64,000 nt of DNA from Limnohabitans sp. 103DPR2 (GCF_001412575.1 NZ_CP011834.1:434001-498000), one strand, 5' to 3'; counted from the stretch's first letter, positions 25,352 through 34,810 are shown. Numbers and translations: made by a program. The notes: generated from the sequence alone by a model not told the origin.

Positions 25352-26121
25352 AGCACGCACGCATTGCTTGGGCTGGCGCCATTCACGAAGCCGTTGAATC
25401 GAACGGCGAGTTGTTGCTCACGCGCAGTCCTTGGGCTGGCAAACGTTTGAAGTTTGACGAGGTGGTGTGGTTGCCGCCTTTGGCGCCTGTGCCTCAGGCC
25501 CGAACCATTTTGGCATTGGGTTTGAACTATGCAGATCACGCCAAAGAGTTGGCGTTCAAAGCGCCGGAAGAACCTTTGGTGTTTGTGAAAGGCGAGGCCT
25601 CCTTGATCGGTCACAAAGCCTTCACGCGCAGGCCACAAGACGCAACCCACATGCACTACGAATGCGAGTTGGCCGTCGTCATTGGCCGTACGGCCAAGAA
25701 CGTGAAAAAAGAAAATGCCTACGACTATGTGGGCGGCTACACCGTGGCCAACGATTACGCCATTCGTGATTATTTGGAAAACTGGTATCGCCCCAATTTC
25801 CGTGTGAAGAACCGCGACACCTGCACGCCCATTGGACCCTGGTTGGTAGACGCCAAAGACATTCACGACCAGTACGGCAGTCCTCAAAATTTAAGTTTGC
25901 AAACCACCGTGAACGGCAAGCTGACGCAAAGTGGCCACACGCGCGACATGATTTTTGATGTGCCGACTTTGATCGAGTATTTCAGTGCCTTTATGACGCT
26001 GCAACCCGGCGATTTGATTTTGACGGGCACACCCGATGGTGTGGTGAATTGCAATGTGGGCGATGTGATCGTGACCAGCATTGAAGGTGTGGGCGAGTTG
26101 ATCAACACCTTGGGTGAGTGA
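25348..26121 (+). CDS. hpaG2: FAH-family HpaG2 half: decarboxylase/isomerase, C-terminal part
   Basis: This 257-residue FAH-family protein carries the metal-binding and catalytic features of the HpaG C-terminal half: ILALGLNYADHAKEL, LVFVKGEASLIGH, the acidic ligands in HMHYECELAVVIGR, GYTVANDYAIRDYLENWYRP, and LILTGTPDGVVN near the end. It should act with HpaG1 to convert the C8 triacid into the C7 keto diacid used by HpaH. The start overlaps the hpaG1 stop by 4 bp, which favours co-translation of both halves into a heteromer. Confidence 0.93.
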   Translation: MKHARIAWAGAIHEAVESNGELLLTRSPWAGKRLKFDEVVWLPPLAPVPQARTILALGLNYADHAKELAFKAPEEPLVFVKGEASLIGHKAFTRRPQDATHMHYECELAVVIGRTAKNVKKENAYDYVGGYTVANDYAIRDYLENWYRPNFRVKNRDTCTPIGPWLVDAKDIHDQYGSPQNLSLQTTVNGKLTQSGHTRDMIFDVPTLIEYFSAFMTLQPGDLILTGTPDGVVNCNVGDVIVTSIEGVGELINTLGE

Positions 26122-26160
26122 TTCATCTGCCAGCGAAGACATGAACAGAGGAAACAAGAA

Positions 26161-27630
26161 ATGCGCATTGACCATTTGATTGACGGCAAAGCCGTTGCCA
26201 GCTCACAAACATTTGAAACCCGCGACCCTGCCACGCAAGAAGTGCTGGCCGAAGTGTCTTCGGGCGGTACCGATGAAGTGAACCAAGCTGTGGCGTCGGC
26301 TAAAGCCGCTTTTCCAAAATGGGCAGGCACACCCGCTGCAGAGCGCGCCAAGATCATGCGCAAGTTAGGCGAACTGATCACCAAGCATGTGCCTCAGATT
26401 GCAGAAACAGAAACACGTGATTGCGGTCAAACCATTTCGCAAACGGGCAAGCAACTTGTACCGCGCGCTGCCGATAATTTTTCTTACTTTGCCGAAATGT
26501 GCACGCGCGTGGATGGCCACACCTATCCCACGCCCACCCATTTGAACTACACCTTGTTTCACCCCGTCGGTGTTTGCGCGTTGATCAGTCCTTGGAATGT
26601 GCCCTTCATGACTGCTACTTGGAAAGTGGCACCTTGCTTGGCCTTTGGCAACACCGCTGTGTTGAAGATGAGCGAGTTGTCGCCAATGTCAGCCGCACGT
26701 TTGGGTGAATTGGCTTTGGAAGCAGGTGTGCCACCTGGCGTCTTGAACTTGGTGCACGGTTATGGCCGTGATGCGGGCGAGCCCTTGGTGTCGCACCCTG
26801 ATGTGCGCGCCATTTCTTTCACGGGTTCTACCGCCACAGGCAATCGCATAGTGCAAAGTGCGGGCCTGAAAAAATTCAGCATGGAGCTCGGCGGTAAATC
26901 ACCGTTCGTGATTTTTGAAGACGCCGATTTGCCGCGCGCCTTGGACGCCGCGGTGTTCATGATCTTCAGCAACAACGGTGAACGATGCACGGCAGGTAGT
27001 CGCATCTTGGTACAGCAAAGCATCTATGCCGACTTCGTGCAAAAGTTCACAGAGCGCGCTAAGCGCATTTCAGTGGGCGATCCCTTGGACGAGAACACCA
27101 TTGTGGGCCCCATGATCAGCCAAGCGCATTTGGCCAAAGTCAAAAGTTACATTGAGTTGGGTCCTAAAGAAGGTGCCACGATGTTGTGCGGTGGTTTAGA
27201 CAAGCCCTCCTATGCGGCGGATTTACCAGACCGCGTGAAGAACGGTAACTTTGTGTGGCCCACGGTGTTTGCCGATGTCGACAACCGCATGAAGATTGCG
27301 CAAGACGAAATCTTTGGCCCTGTGGCCTGCATCATTCCCTTCCGCGACGAAGCGCACGCCATTGAATTGGCCAACGACATTCAATATGGCTTGTCCAGTT
27401 ATGTGTGGACCGAAAACATTGGCCGCGCACACCGCGTGGCGGCTGCGGTAGAGGCGGGCATGTGTTTTGTGAACAGCCAAAACGTGCGCGACTTGCGTCA
27501 ACCCTTTGGTGGCACCAAGGCCAGCGGCACAGGTCGCGAAGGTGGCACTTGGAGTTACGAAGTTTTTTGCGAACCTAAAAACGTGGCGGTGTCGATGGGC
27601 TCGCATCACATTCCACATTGGGGAGTCTGA
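26161..27630 (+). CDS. hpaE: 5-carboxymethyl-2-hydroxymuconate semialdehyde dehydrogenase
   Basis: HpaE is an NAD-dependent aldehyde dehydrogenase that oxidises the ring-cleavage semialdehyde to the acid. The 489-residue product has the ALDH landmarks: PWNVPFMTATWKVAPCLAFGNT, ISFTGSTATGNRI, the general-base region MELGGKSPFVIFEDAD with its Glu, and the nucleophilic Cys in NNGERCTAGSRI near residue 280. EIFGPVACIIPF follows. GAGGAA lies about 9 nt before the ATG. It is the third catabolic gene of the hpa operon. Confidence 0.95.
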   Translation: MRIDHLIDGKAVASSQTFETRDPATQEVLAEVSSGGTDEVNQAVASAKAAFPKWAGTPAAERAKIMRKLGELITKHVPQIAETETRDCGQTISQTGKQLVPRAADNFSYFAEMCTRVDGHTYPTPTHLNYTLFHPVGVCALISPWNVPFMTATWKVAPCLAFGNTAVLKMSELSPMSAARLGELALEAGVPPGVLNLVHGYGRDAGEPLVSHPDVRAISFTGSTATGNRIVQSAGLKKFSMELGGKSPFVIFEDADLPRALDAAVFMIFSNNGERCTAGSRILVQQSIYADFVQKFTERAKRISVGDPLDENTIVGPMISQAHLAKVKSYIELGPKEGATMLCGGLDKPSYAADLPDRVKNGNFVWPTVFADVDNRMKIAQDEIFGPVACIIPFRDEAHAIELANDIQYGLSSYVWTENIGRAHRVAAAVEAGMCFVNSQNVRDLRQPFGGTKASGTGREGGTWSYEVFCEPKNVAVSMGSHHIPHWGV

Positions 27631-27632
27631 AC

Positions 27633-28580
27633 ATGGGACAAGTTTCACTCGCTGCCAAAATCACGCACGTGCCGTCCATGTATTTGAGCGAGTTGGACGG
27701 TCCGCAAAAAGGCACACGGCAAGCCGCCATTGACGGACATCACGAAATTGACCGGCGTTGCCGTGAGTTGGGTGTCGACACCATTGTGGTGTTTGACACG
27801 CACTGGTTGGTGAACTCGGCGTACCACCTGAACAATGCCGCGCATTTCAAAGGAAACTACACCAGCAACGAGTTACCTCACTTCATCAGCAACATGCCGT
27901 ATGAGTACGATGGCAATCCAGCGCTGGGCCATATCTTGGCCAAGGCCTGCAATGAAGCGGGCGTGACCACTCTGGCGCATGAGCACACCAGCTTGGCGTT
28001 GGAATACGGCACGCTGGTGCCTATGCGCTACATGAACACCGACCGCCACTACAAAGTGATTTCGGTGTCGGCGCTCTGCATGGTGCACTCCTTGGCCGAA
28101 AGCGCCCAATTGGGTTGGGCCATGCGCCGTGCCGTAGAGCAACATTACGACGGCAAGGTGGCTTTCTTTGCCAGCGGCTCTTTGTCGCACCGTTTTGCAC
28201 AAAATGGTTTGGCACCCGAGTACGCCAACAAAATCTGGAGTCCGTTTTTAGAGCAGTTAGACCACAGCGTGGTTGAGATGTGGCAGCGTGGCGATTGGAA
28301 AACTTTCTGTGCCATGCTGCCCGAGTACGCCGCCAAAGGCCATGGCGAAGGTTTCATGCACGACACCGCCATGTTGCTGGGTTTGTTGGGCTGGGATCAA
28401 TACCAAGGCAAAGCGGAAGTGGTCACGCCTTACTTTCCCAGTTCGGGTACTGGACAAATCAACGTGGTGTTTCCTGTGACCGATGTTTTGGACGAAGCAG
28501 GGCATGCGGTCACCAGCCTGAACCTCAAAACCTTGAAAGATCCCTCTGCCGTTTATGCCGCAGGGGCCAGCCGTTTGTAA
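27633..28580 (+). CDS. hpaD: 3,4-dihydroxyphenylacetate 2,3-dioxygenase
   Basis: HpaD is the extradiol ring-cleavage enzyme that opens homoprotocatechuate. The 315-residue product belongs to the LigB-like (class III) extradiol family: metal-ligand candidates are His in KITHVPSMYL, His in VVFDTHWLVN, and Glu in the HEHTSLALEYGTLVP region. FFASGSLSHRF follows. The start MGQVSLAAKI lies 2 nt after the hpaE stop with GGGAG upstream; an earlier in-frame ATG lies within hpaE. It is not the vicinal-oxygen-chelate type of homoprotocatechuate dioxygenase found in some other bacteria. Confidence 0.94.
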   Translation: MGQVSLAAKITHVPSMYLSELDGPQKGTRQAAIDGHHEIDRRCRELGVDTIVVFDTHWLVNSAYHLNNAAHFKGNYTSNELPHFISNMPYEYDGNPALGHILAKACNEAGVTTLAHEHTSLALEYGTLVPMRYMNTDRHYKVISVSALCMVHSLAESAQLGWAMRRAVEQHYDGKVAFFASGSLSHRFAQNGLAPEYANKIWSPFLEQLDHSVVEMWQRGDWKTFCAMLPEYAAKGHGEGFMHDTAMLLGLLGWDQYQGKAEVVTPYFPSSGTGQINVVFPVTDVLDEAGHAVTSLNLKTLKDPSAVYAAGASRL

Positions 28581-28600
28581 TTCATTTCGAAAGTTGTCAC

Positions 28601-29056
28601 ATGCCGCATTTGGTGATTCTTTATACAGGCCAGTTGGATGCTGAAACCAACATGAAAGTCTTGTGCCGTGATTTGGCCGATGCCATGCTGACGGTGGTGG
28701 ACGAAGCTGGCAAGCAAGTTTTTCCCACTGGCGGTACGCGCGTGTTGGCCTATCCTGCGCCGCACTATGCCGTAGCCGATGGTGGTACGGCGGGCCGCAA
28801 GGCCGCGCAGTTTGACAACAACCCGCATGGCGGCTCGGAAGATTATGCGTTTGTGTATTTGAATGTGCGCATGGGCAAAGGGCGCAGCGATGCCACGCAA
28901 AAACGTGCAGGCGACACCTTGGTTGAGGTCACCCAAAAACACTTCGCCGATCTCTTTGCTAAACGTCACATCGGCATCACCCTGCAAATTGATGTAGGCC
29001 CCGAAGTGTTTGACAACAAGCACAGCAACATCCATCCTTTGTTTGCGTCCCTTTGA
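28601..29056 (+). CDS. hpaF: 5-carboxymethyl-2-hydroxymuconate delta-isomerase
   Basis: HpaF is a small tautomerase-superfamily isomerase acting after HpaE. The 151-residue product starts MPHLVILYTGQLD; after removal of Met it exposes the N-terminal Pro used as catalytic base in this superfamily. ADAMLTVVDEAGKQVFPTGG and YAFVYLNVRMGKGRS are family-like. It is about 25 residues longer than E. coli HpaF. It begins 20 bp after hpaD. Other in-frame starts further upstream fall inside hpaD and would mask the Pro. Confidence 0.9.
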   Translation: MPHLVILYTGQLDAETNMKVLCRDLADAMLTVVDEAGKQVFPTGGTRVLAYPAPHYAVADGGTAGRKAAQFDNNPHGGSEDYAFVYLNVRMGKGRSDATQKRAGDTLVEVTQKHFADLFAKRHIGITLQIDVGPEVFDNKHSNIHPLFASL

Positions 29057-29065
29057 AAGAAACGC

Positions 29066-29881
29066 ATGTTTGATTCCCAACGCATTGCAGAACTGGCTGC
29101 CGAATTGCAGGAAGCGCAAGCCACGCGCAAGCAAGTTGAGCACTTTTCCAAACGCTTTCCTGGCATGACCATTGAAGACGGTTACCGTGTGAGCCGCGCC
29201 TGGGTGGCTTTGCAATTGGCCCAAGGCCGTCAAGTGATTGGTCACAAAATTGGCCTTACCTCGCGAGCTATGCAGCAGGCCAGCCAAATCGATGAACCTG
29301 ATTACGGCACGCTGCTCGACAACATGCTGTATACCTGCACGCCTGGTCAAACGCTAGACATTGCCTACACCGACTTTGTGGTGCCGCGTGTCGAAGTGGA
29401 GTTGGCCTTTGTCTTGAAAAATGATTTGCAAGGCCCCAACGTCACTGTTGATGAGGTGTTGGCGGCCACCGAGTACGTCACGCCTGCCATTGAAATCATC
29501 GATTCACGCATTGAGCAATTTGATCGTCACACCAAAGTGATGCGCAAAGTGTTTGACACCATCAGCGACAACGCGGCCAATGCCGGCATTGTGGTGGGTG
29601 CAGAAAAAGTCGATCCCTTCACCACCAACTTGCCATGGTGCGGCGCCATTCTCAAACTCAATGGCGTGGTGGAAGAAACAGGTTTGGCAGCCGGCGTACA
29701 AGGTCACCCCGCAGTGGGCATTGCATGGTTGGCCAATAAGTTGGCACCCTGGGGTGAGCATTTAAAAGCTGGCCAGATTGTGTTGGCCGGCTCCTTTACC
29801 AAACCGGTGCCTGCCAAAGTGGGTGATGTGTTCGACGCAGACTACGGCCCTTTAGGTCGTTTGCAATTTAAATTCAACTGA
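29066..29881 (+). CDS. hpaH: 2-oxo-hepta-4-ene-1,7-dioate hydratase
   Basis: HpaH adds water across the double bond of the C7 keto diacid. The 271-residue product belongs to the MhpD-like FAH-fold hydratases, with [13 protein letters not shown], the metal site region [12 protein letters not shown], and [33 protein letters not shown] closes the protein. It starts 9 nt after hpaF and is followed by hpaI after 10 nt, the same order as in the E. coli hpa operon. Confidence 0.94.
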   Translation: MFDSQRIAELAAELQEAQATRKQVEHFSKRFPGMTIEDGYRVSRAWVALQLAQGRQVIGHKIGLTSRAMQQASQIDEPDYGTLLDNMLYTCTPGQTLDIAYTDFVVPRVEVELAFVLKNDLQGPNVTVDEVLAATEYVTPAIEIIDSRIEQFDRHTKVMRKVFDTISDNAANAGIVVGAEKVDPFTTNLPWCGAILKLNGVVEETGLAAGVQGHPAVGIAWLANKLAPWGEHLKAGQIVLAGSFTKPVPAKVGDVFDADYGPLGRLQFKFN

Positions 29882-29891
29882 AAGAAGCCAC

Positions 29892-30707
29892 ATGAAAACT
29901 CCTGTCAATCGTTTCAAAAAAGCCATCACAGAAAAGCACGCGCAAATTGGTTTGTGGGTGGGTTTGGCCAGCAGTTACAGTGCAGAAATTTGCGCCATGG
30001 CGGGCTTCGACTGGTTACTGATCGATGGCGAACATGCGCCTAATAATTTACAAAGTATTCAGCAGCAACTTCAGACCATCGCTGCTTATCCAGTGAACAA
30101 CGCCATTGCGCGTGTTCCAGTGGGCGATGCCGCTTTGATCAAACAGTATTTAGATTTGGGCGCGGAAACATTGCTGATTCCCATGGTGGACACACCCGAG
30201 CAAGCCGCGCACTTGGTTCAAGCCATGCGTTATCCGCAAAATGATGGCAAGGGCGGCATCCGCGGTATGGGGGGTGCACGTGCTTCACGCTGGGGCATGT
30301 TTCCCAACTACACCAAAGAGGCCAATGAACAAGTTTGCTTGTTGGTGCAGGCCGAAACACGTGAAGCTTTGAAAAACTTGGACGCCATTGCCAACACACC
30401 TGGTGTGGATGGTGTCTTCATTGGTCCCGCCGATTTATCTGCTTCTTTGGGCCATGTGGGTGATCCCAATCACCCAGAAGTACAAGCGGCCATTGAAGAT
30501 GCGATTGCACGCATTTTGAAAGCTGGCAAAGCGCCAGGCATTTTGACATCCGATGAGGCGCAAGCGAAACACTACTTGGCGCTGGGTGCTTTGTTTGTGG
30601 CCGTGGGTTTGGACACGCAAATCTTGGTACGCCAAACAGCCGCACTCGCGAAAAAATTCAAACCCAATGCCGGCATTGAGTTGCCCGCGTCCGGCCAGGT
30701 GTATTGA
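29892..30707 (+). CDS. hpaI: 4-hydroxy-2-oxoheptanedioate aldolase
   Basis: HpaI is a class II (metal-dependent) retro-aldolase that yields pyruvate and succinic semialdehyde, the last step of the pathway. The 271-residue product has [35 protein letters not shown] with the catalytic His, and [21 protein letters not shown]. The metal-binding Glu lies in [11 protein letters not shown] and the Asp in [14 protein letters not shown]. Length and motifs match the HpcH/HpaI family. It is the end of the canonical hpa gene set. Confidence 0.95.
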   Translation: MKTPVNRFKKAITEKHAQIGLWVGLASSYSAEICAMAGFDWLLIDGEHAPNNLQSIQQQLQTIAAYPVNNAIARVPVGDAALIKQYLDLGAETLLIPMVDTPEQAAHLVQAMRYPQNDGKGGIRGMGGARASRWGMFPNYTKEANEQVCLLVQAETREALKNLDAIANTPGVDGVFIGPADLSASLGHVGDPNHPEVQAAIEDAIARILKAGKAPGILTSDEAQAKHYLALGALFVAVGLDTQILVRQTAALAKKFKPNAGIELPASGQVY

Positions 30708-30709
30708 TC

Positions 30710-31519
30710 ATGCTGACGCATCAACTGCCAACGGTTCGCTCTTTGCAGCATGAAGTGCACCCCAAAGAATGGGAAGCGCGTGTGCAATTGGCGGCGTGCT
30801 ACCGCGTCTTTGCTTTTTTGGGCTGGACTGAGATGATTTACAACCACATCACCTTGCGCTTGCCGCAAGAAGTGAGTGGTGCCGAAAAACATTTCCTGAT
30901 CAATCCCTTTGGTTTGCATTACAGCGAAGTCACTGCCAGCAACTTGGTCAAGATTGACCTCAAGGGCAAAGCCTTGGATGGTTCGCCCTACCCCGTCAAT
31001 CCTGCCGGCTTTACGGTGCATGCGGCCATCCACGACAGCTTGCCCGGTGCCCATTGCGTCATGCACACGCACACCACCGCAGGTGTGTCGGTGGCGTGTT
31101 TGAAAGACGGTTTGCAACAAACCAATTTTTACACCGCGCAACTTCACGACATGATTGCGTACCATGACTTTGAAGGCATCACCATCCACGCCGATGAAGC
31201 ACCGCGCTTGCTCAAAAGCATTGGCAACAAGCAGGCGGTGATTTTGCGCAACCATGGCTTGCTGTCATGGGGTGCCACACTGCCGCAAACCTTTGCCATT
31301 TTGTGGACCCTGCAACGTGCCTGCGAAATTCAATTGGCCACCTTCAGCATGGGAGGTGCACAAGCGGTCATTCCTGTGAGTGAAGACATTGCTGCCAAAT
31401 GCACACGCGATGCTTTGCAATTCAACCCCAACCATGGTGCTGGCACCGATGTGCTCGATGCCTTGATCCGACAAGTCGATCGCAGCATCGTTCGCCCTGA
31501 AGAAAGTTACCGTTTATGA
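30710..31519 (+). CDS. Class II aldolase/adducin-family protein
   Basis: The 269-residue protein has the zinc-binding pattern of fuculose aldolase-like enzymes: HTHTTAGVSV near residue 115 and a third His in ILRNHGLLSWG near 180. The N-terminal WTEMIYNHITLRLP is typical of the adducin subgroup. Its substrate is unknown. Being 2 nt after hpaI and overlapping the next gene, it is part of the hpa transcript, and a role in handling an aldehyde or hydroxy acid from this pathway is plausible. The ATG at 30710 was chosen; a TTG two codons earlier overlaps the hpaI stop. Confidence 0.85.
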   Translation: MLTHQLPTVRSLQHEVHPKEWEARVQLAACYRVFAFLGWTEMIYNHITLRLPQEVSGAEKHFLINPFGLHYSEVTASNLVKIDLKGKALDGSPYPVNPAGFTVHAAIHDSLPGAHCVMHTHTTAGVSVACLKDGLQQTNFYTAQLHDMIAYHDFEGITIHADEAPRLLKSIGNKQAVILRNHGLLSWGATLPQTFAILWTLQRACEIQLATFSMGGAQAVIPVSEDIAAKCTRDALQFNPNHGAGTDVLDALIRQVDRSIVRPEESYRL

Positions 31520-32514
31520 AAGTTTGCATTTATGGCGCTGGTGCCATTGGCGGTTGGATCGGCGTGCACTTGGCGCAAACAGGGCACGAGGTGAGTGTGG
31601 TGGCGCGAGGTGCCACGCTTGAAGCCTTGCAGAAGAATGGACTTCAGTGTGTTCAAACGCAAGCGGCAGAGGCGCGTATCAAAGCTGATGTCAAAGTGTC
31701 TGCCAACCCCGCAGATTTAGGCCCACAAGATTTGGTGATCGTTGCCGTGAAAGCGCCCGCCATGGCGGACGTGGCCAAGGGGATTGCGCCCTTGCTAGGT
31801 CCCAACACGATGGTGATGACGGCCATGAATGGTGTCCCTTGGTGGTTCTTTCAAGGTTTTGGTGGCAAGTTGCAAGGCACGACGCTGAGTACCATTGACC
31901 CGGAAGGCCGCATTGCCAAAGCCATTCCCGCCCACCACGTGGTGGGCTGTGTGGTGCATGCCAGTTGTTCCCTCGATGCACCCGGCGTGGTGCGGCATCA
32001 CTTCGGTCAAGGTTTGATTTTGGGTGAACCTGCCGATCAACACGGCCAGGTGAGTGCGCGCGTGCAGCAATTGGTCGCTGATTTGAGCGCTGCAGGGTTC
32101 AATGCCAGCGCCTCCGCCCAAATTCAAAAAGACGTTTGGTACAAGCTTTGGGGCAACATGACCGTCAACCCCATCAGCGCCATCACGGGCGCCACCACCG
32201 ACCTCATTTTGAAAGACGATTTGGTGCGTGATTTTGTCTCGAAGGTGATGCTGGAGGCCAAAGCCATCGGCGAAAAAATAGGCATTCCCATTGCCCAAAC
32301 CCCCGAGGACCGGCATGCGGTCACGCTGAAGTTGGGTGCGTTCAAAACATCCATGTTGCAAGACGTCGAAGCCGGTAAAACGGTGGAGCTTGATGCGTTG
32401 GTCAGTGGCGTGCGCGAGTTGGGTCAATTGACGCAAGTCAGCACCCCTTACACCGATGCGTTGTTGGGTCTCAGTCGCCTGCATGCCAGCGTTCGCGGCC
32501 TGTACCCGACATAA
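31516..32514 (+). CDS. 2-dehydropantoate 2-reductase-family oxidoreductase (PanE/ApbA-like)
   Basis: The 332-residue protein starts with a dinucleotide-binding fold, KVCIYGAGAIGGWIGVHLAQ, followed by the NADP-preferring VVARGATLEALQKNGL. It then has VIVAVKAPAM, TAMNGVPWWFF, and the C-terminal helical domain with KLWGNMTVNPISAITGAT containing the catalytic Lys-like position. The usual pantothenate partners are absent and the gene overlaps the class II aldolase by 4 bp. It probably reduces a 2-oxo acid, possibly one connected with aromatic catabolism, rather than serving in pantothenate synthesis; that is inference. Confidence 0.82.
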   Translation: MKVCIYGAGAIGGWIGVHLAQTGHEVSVVARGATLEALQKNGLQCVQTQAAEARIKADVKVSANPADLGPQDLVIVAVKAPAMADVAKGIAPLLGPNTMVMTAMNGVPWWFFQGFGGKLQGTTLSTIDPEGRIAKAIPAHHVVGCVVHASCSLDAPGVVRHHFGQGLILGEPADQHGQVSARVQQLVADLSAAGFNASASAQIQKDVWYKLWGNMTVNPISAITGATTDLILKDDLVRDFVSKVMLEAKAIGEKIGIPIAQTPEDRHAVTLKLGAFKTSMLQDVEAGKTVELDALVSGVRELGQLTQVSTPYTDALLGLSRLHASVRGLYPT

Positions 32515-32521
32515 TGACCCC

Positions 32522-33427
32522 ATGACTGAAAAATCCAAAGCACTGTCGATCACGGCATTTGCCACCTTGTTGTTGGTGGCCTTCATGATGGGCGCCAACC
32601 ATGTGGCCGCGCGCTTTGCGTTCAACCATGGCGTGGACGTGATCACCGCAGTGAGCTTCCGAAGTGCGGTCACGGCTTTGGTGGTCGGTTTGATTTTGTG
32701 GCAACAAAAAGTCCAAATTCAAATTCAGCCGCATCACAAAAAATACTTGCCGCTCATCGGTCTGATCATTGCGGTTCAGAGCGTGTGCTTGTATTCATCG
32801 GTGGCCCGATTGCCTGTGGCCCTGGCCTTGTTGGCGTTCAACACATACCCTTTGTCGACCGCATTTTGGGCGCGCGTCCTTTACAAACACCAACCCGAAA
32901 AAGCGGTGCTCTGGAGTATGCCCATCATTTTGGTGGGCCTGGCGTTGGCGCTGGATGTGATGGGTGCGGCCTCTGGTTTGGGCGCATCTGAGCATTGGGC
33001 GCAAATTGGCAGTGGCGTGGCGTTTGCACTGGCGGCTTCAGCCACCTTTGGCTTGGCACTGGTCTACACCCAACACGAAACCGTCGGCTTGGATGGCCGC
33101 GTGCGCACCTTCTCTTCCATGTCCTTGGTGGGTGTGTTGGCCGTGGCGGTGGCGGTCAGCCAAGGCGGTTTTCATTTGCCCAACGCACCTGCAGGTTGGT
33201 GGGGTTTGGGCATGCTGACCTTTTTGTACGGCACTGCCTTCACCATTTTGTTCACGGTACTGCCTCGATTGGGCGTGGTGGGCAACTCGGCCATCATGAA
33301 TGTGGAGCCCGTGTTTGCGTTGACCTTGGCTTGGGCCTTGCTGGATCAAGCGATTGCGCCTATTCAGTTGGTGGGTGCGGCTTTGGTGGTGGGCGCCGTG
33401 ATGTGGTTGGGACTGCGCAAGCGCTAA
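32522..33427 (+). CDS. EamA/DMT-family transporter
   Basis: The 301-residue membrane protein has about ten predicted segments arranged as two EamA repeats. The first contains LLLVAFMMGANHVAARFAF and LARLPVALALLAFNTYPL; the second ends MNVEPVFALTLAWALLD. This is the drug/metabolite transporter superfamily, usually exporters of metabolites or amino acids. The start MTEKSKALSI lies 7 nt after the reductase stop, so it may be the last gene of the hpa transcript. The substrate is unknown. No terminator is evident in the 46 bp before the convergent rsmI. Confidence 0.87.
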   Translation: MTEKSKALSITAFATLLLVAFMMGANHVAARFAFNHGVDVITAVSFRSAVTALVVGLILWQQKVQIQIQPHHKKYLPLIGLIIAVQSVCLYSSVARLPVALALLAFNTYPLSTAFWARVLYKHQPEKAVLWSMPIILVGLALALDVMGAASGLGASEHWAQIGSGVAFALAASATFGLALVYTQHETVGLDGRVRTFSSMSLVGVLAVAVAVSQGGFHLPNAPAGWWGLGMLTFLYGTAFTILFTVLPRLGVVGNSAIMNVEPVFALTLAWALLDQAIAPIQLVGAALVVGAVMWLGLRKR

Positions 33428-33473
33428 GCTTTCAAGCAGCAGGCTTTGGATTCAGCGGGCCGTGCAACATCGT

Positions 33474-34397
33474 TTAATCCTGGCCTTTTTTCAAACTCAG
33501 TGCGGTGTCGTAAACCACGTTTTTAGAAGTGCCGGTGATGTCGCTGGTCAGTTTGACGGCCGTCTTCAGCGGCAGCTCGGTCAACAGCAATTTCAGTGTG
33601 CGCAAACTGTCGGCATCCAAGGCCTCGCTGGCGTCTTGCGTAGGCTTGTCCAAAGCGTGAACCACCAGCGCAAACTCACCGCGCACATGATCGGCTTTTT
33701 CTGCAAACCAGGCGGGCAGTTGATGTGCAGGCAATGTGTGCACTGTTTCAAATTGTTTGGTGAGTTCACGTCCCACAGTGATCAAGCGTGAGCCCAATTG
33801 AGACAAGGCTTGGGCCAAGGCTTCAATGCGATGCGGCGCTTCAAGCAAGACCACAGCGCGCGATTCCCCCATCAGGGTGTCAATGGCGCGTTGGCGTTCG
33901 GTGGCTTTGGAAGACAAAAAGCCAGTGAACACAAAGCCGCCTTCGCCTGTCATGCCCGAGGCACTGAGCAGGGCCGTGACGCTGCTGGCGCCAGGCAAAG
34001 GCATCACTCTGTAACCGGCAGCCGCAACGGCAGCGACCAAGCGCGCACCAGGGTCGCTGATGGCCGGCGTGCCGGCATCGCTGACATAGGCCACACGTTG
34101 GCCTTGCGCCAAACGTGCAATGACTTGCGCAGCAGCTTCCGCTTCGTTGTGTTGGTGCACAGCCAGCAGTTGTGAGTTGCTGCGATCTAAACCATAGGCG
34201 CGCAACATTTGCTGGGTGTGGCGCGTGTCTTCACAGGCCAGGGTGTCAGCCCTTTCAATGACATACAAAGCACGCAAAGTGATGTCGGCCAGATTGCCAA
34301 TGGGGGTGGCCACCACATACAGTGTGCTGGCGGGGTGGTTTTGAGGACCCACTGCTTCGCGGGCTACTTGGAAGGCGTGGCTGTAAATCGACGTCAA
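33474..34397 (-). CDS. rsmI: 16S rRNA (cytidine1402-2'-O)-methyltransferase
   Basis: RsmI methylates the ribose of C1402 in the ribosomal P site. The 307-residue product has the tetrapyrrole-methylase fold signature: TLYVVATPIGNLADITLRAL, ACEDTRHTQQML, AYVSDAGTPAISDPGARLV, and the SAM-site segment LPGASSVTALLSASGM. FTGFLSSKATERQ and AVVLLEAPHRI follow. Length is normal. It is divergent from yraN, 32 bp apart, whereas in E. coli rsmI (yraL) lies in the same cluster but separated by lpoA. Confidence 0.96.
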   Translation of the reverse strand: MTSIYSHAFQVAREAVGPQNHPASTLYVVATPIGNLADITLRALYVIERADTLACEDTRHTQQMLRAYGLDRSNSQLLAVHQHNEAEAAAQVIARLAQGQRVAYVSDAGTPAISDPGARLVAAVAAAGYRVMPLPGASSVTALLSASGMTGEGGFVFTGFLSSKATERQRAIDTLMGESRAVVLLEAPHRIEALAQALSQLGSRLITVGRELTKQFETVHTLPAHQLPAWFAEKADHVRGEFALVVHALDKPTQDASEALDADSLRTLKLLLTELPLKTAVKLTSDITGTSKNVVYDTALSLKKGQD

Positions 34398-34429
34398 TGG
34401 GTTTCCTTGGTCCTACAAATCAAAGCAGT

Positions 34430-34810
34430 ATGCAAACCCGCTTCAAGCAAACCACCAAACAATCTGGCGATGCTGCAGAAGATGCGGCACTTCACTTTTT
34501 ACAACATCAGGGCTTGCGCTTGCTGCAACGCAATTATCGAACGCCTGGCAGGGGTGGCGGCGAAATTGACCTCATTTTGCAAGAATCTGACAGCACCTTG
34601 GTGTTTGTTGAGGTTCGAAAGCGTTCGCAGCGCCAATTTGGCGGGGCGCTGGGCAGTGTCAGTCGCGCCAAACAAAGGCGCATTGTCTTTGCGGCGCGGT
34701 ATTTTTTGTGGCGCTGGCAGCAACTGCCGCCCACCCGTTTCGATGTGATTGCCTGGGAGCCCGATGGCCTCATTTGGCAGAAGGCTGCATTTGAGGCCGG
34801 CACTTGGTAA
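34430..34810 (+). CDS. yraN: YraN/UPF0102-family nuclease-fold protein
   Basis: The 126-residue protein belongs to the UPF0102 family with a PD-(D/E)xK-like fold: GDAAEDAALHFLQHQGLRLL at the N-terminus, then GGGEIDLIL with the acidic pair and VFVEVRKRSQ as the E-x-K-type motif (here Arg-Lys). A late RFDVIAW segment completes the core. The biochemical role is not firmly established. I took the ATG at 34430 (MQTRFKQTTK); a longer reading crosses the rsmI start. It is followed after 42 nt by the SIS-domain gene. Confidence 0.9.
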   Translation: MQTRFKQTTKQSGDAAEDAALHFLQHQGLRLLQRNYRTPGRGGGEIDLILQESDSTLVFVEVRKRSQRQFGGALGSVSRAKQRRIVFAARYFLWRWQQLPPTRFDVIAWEPDGLIWQKAAFEAGTW

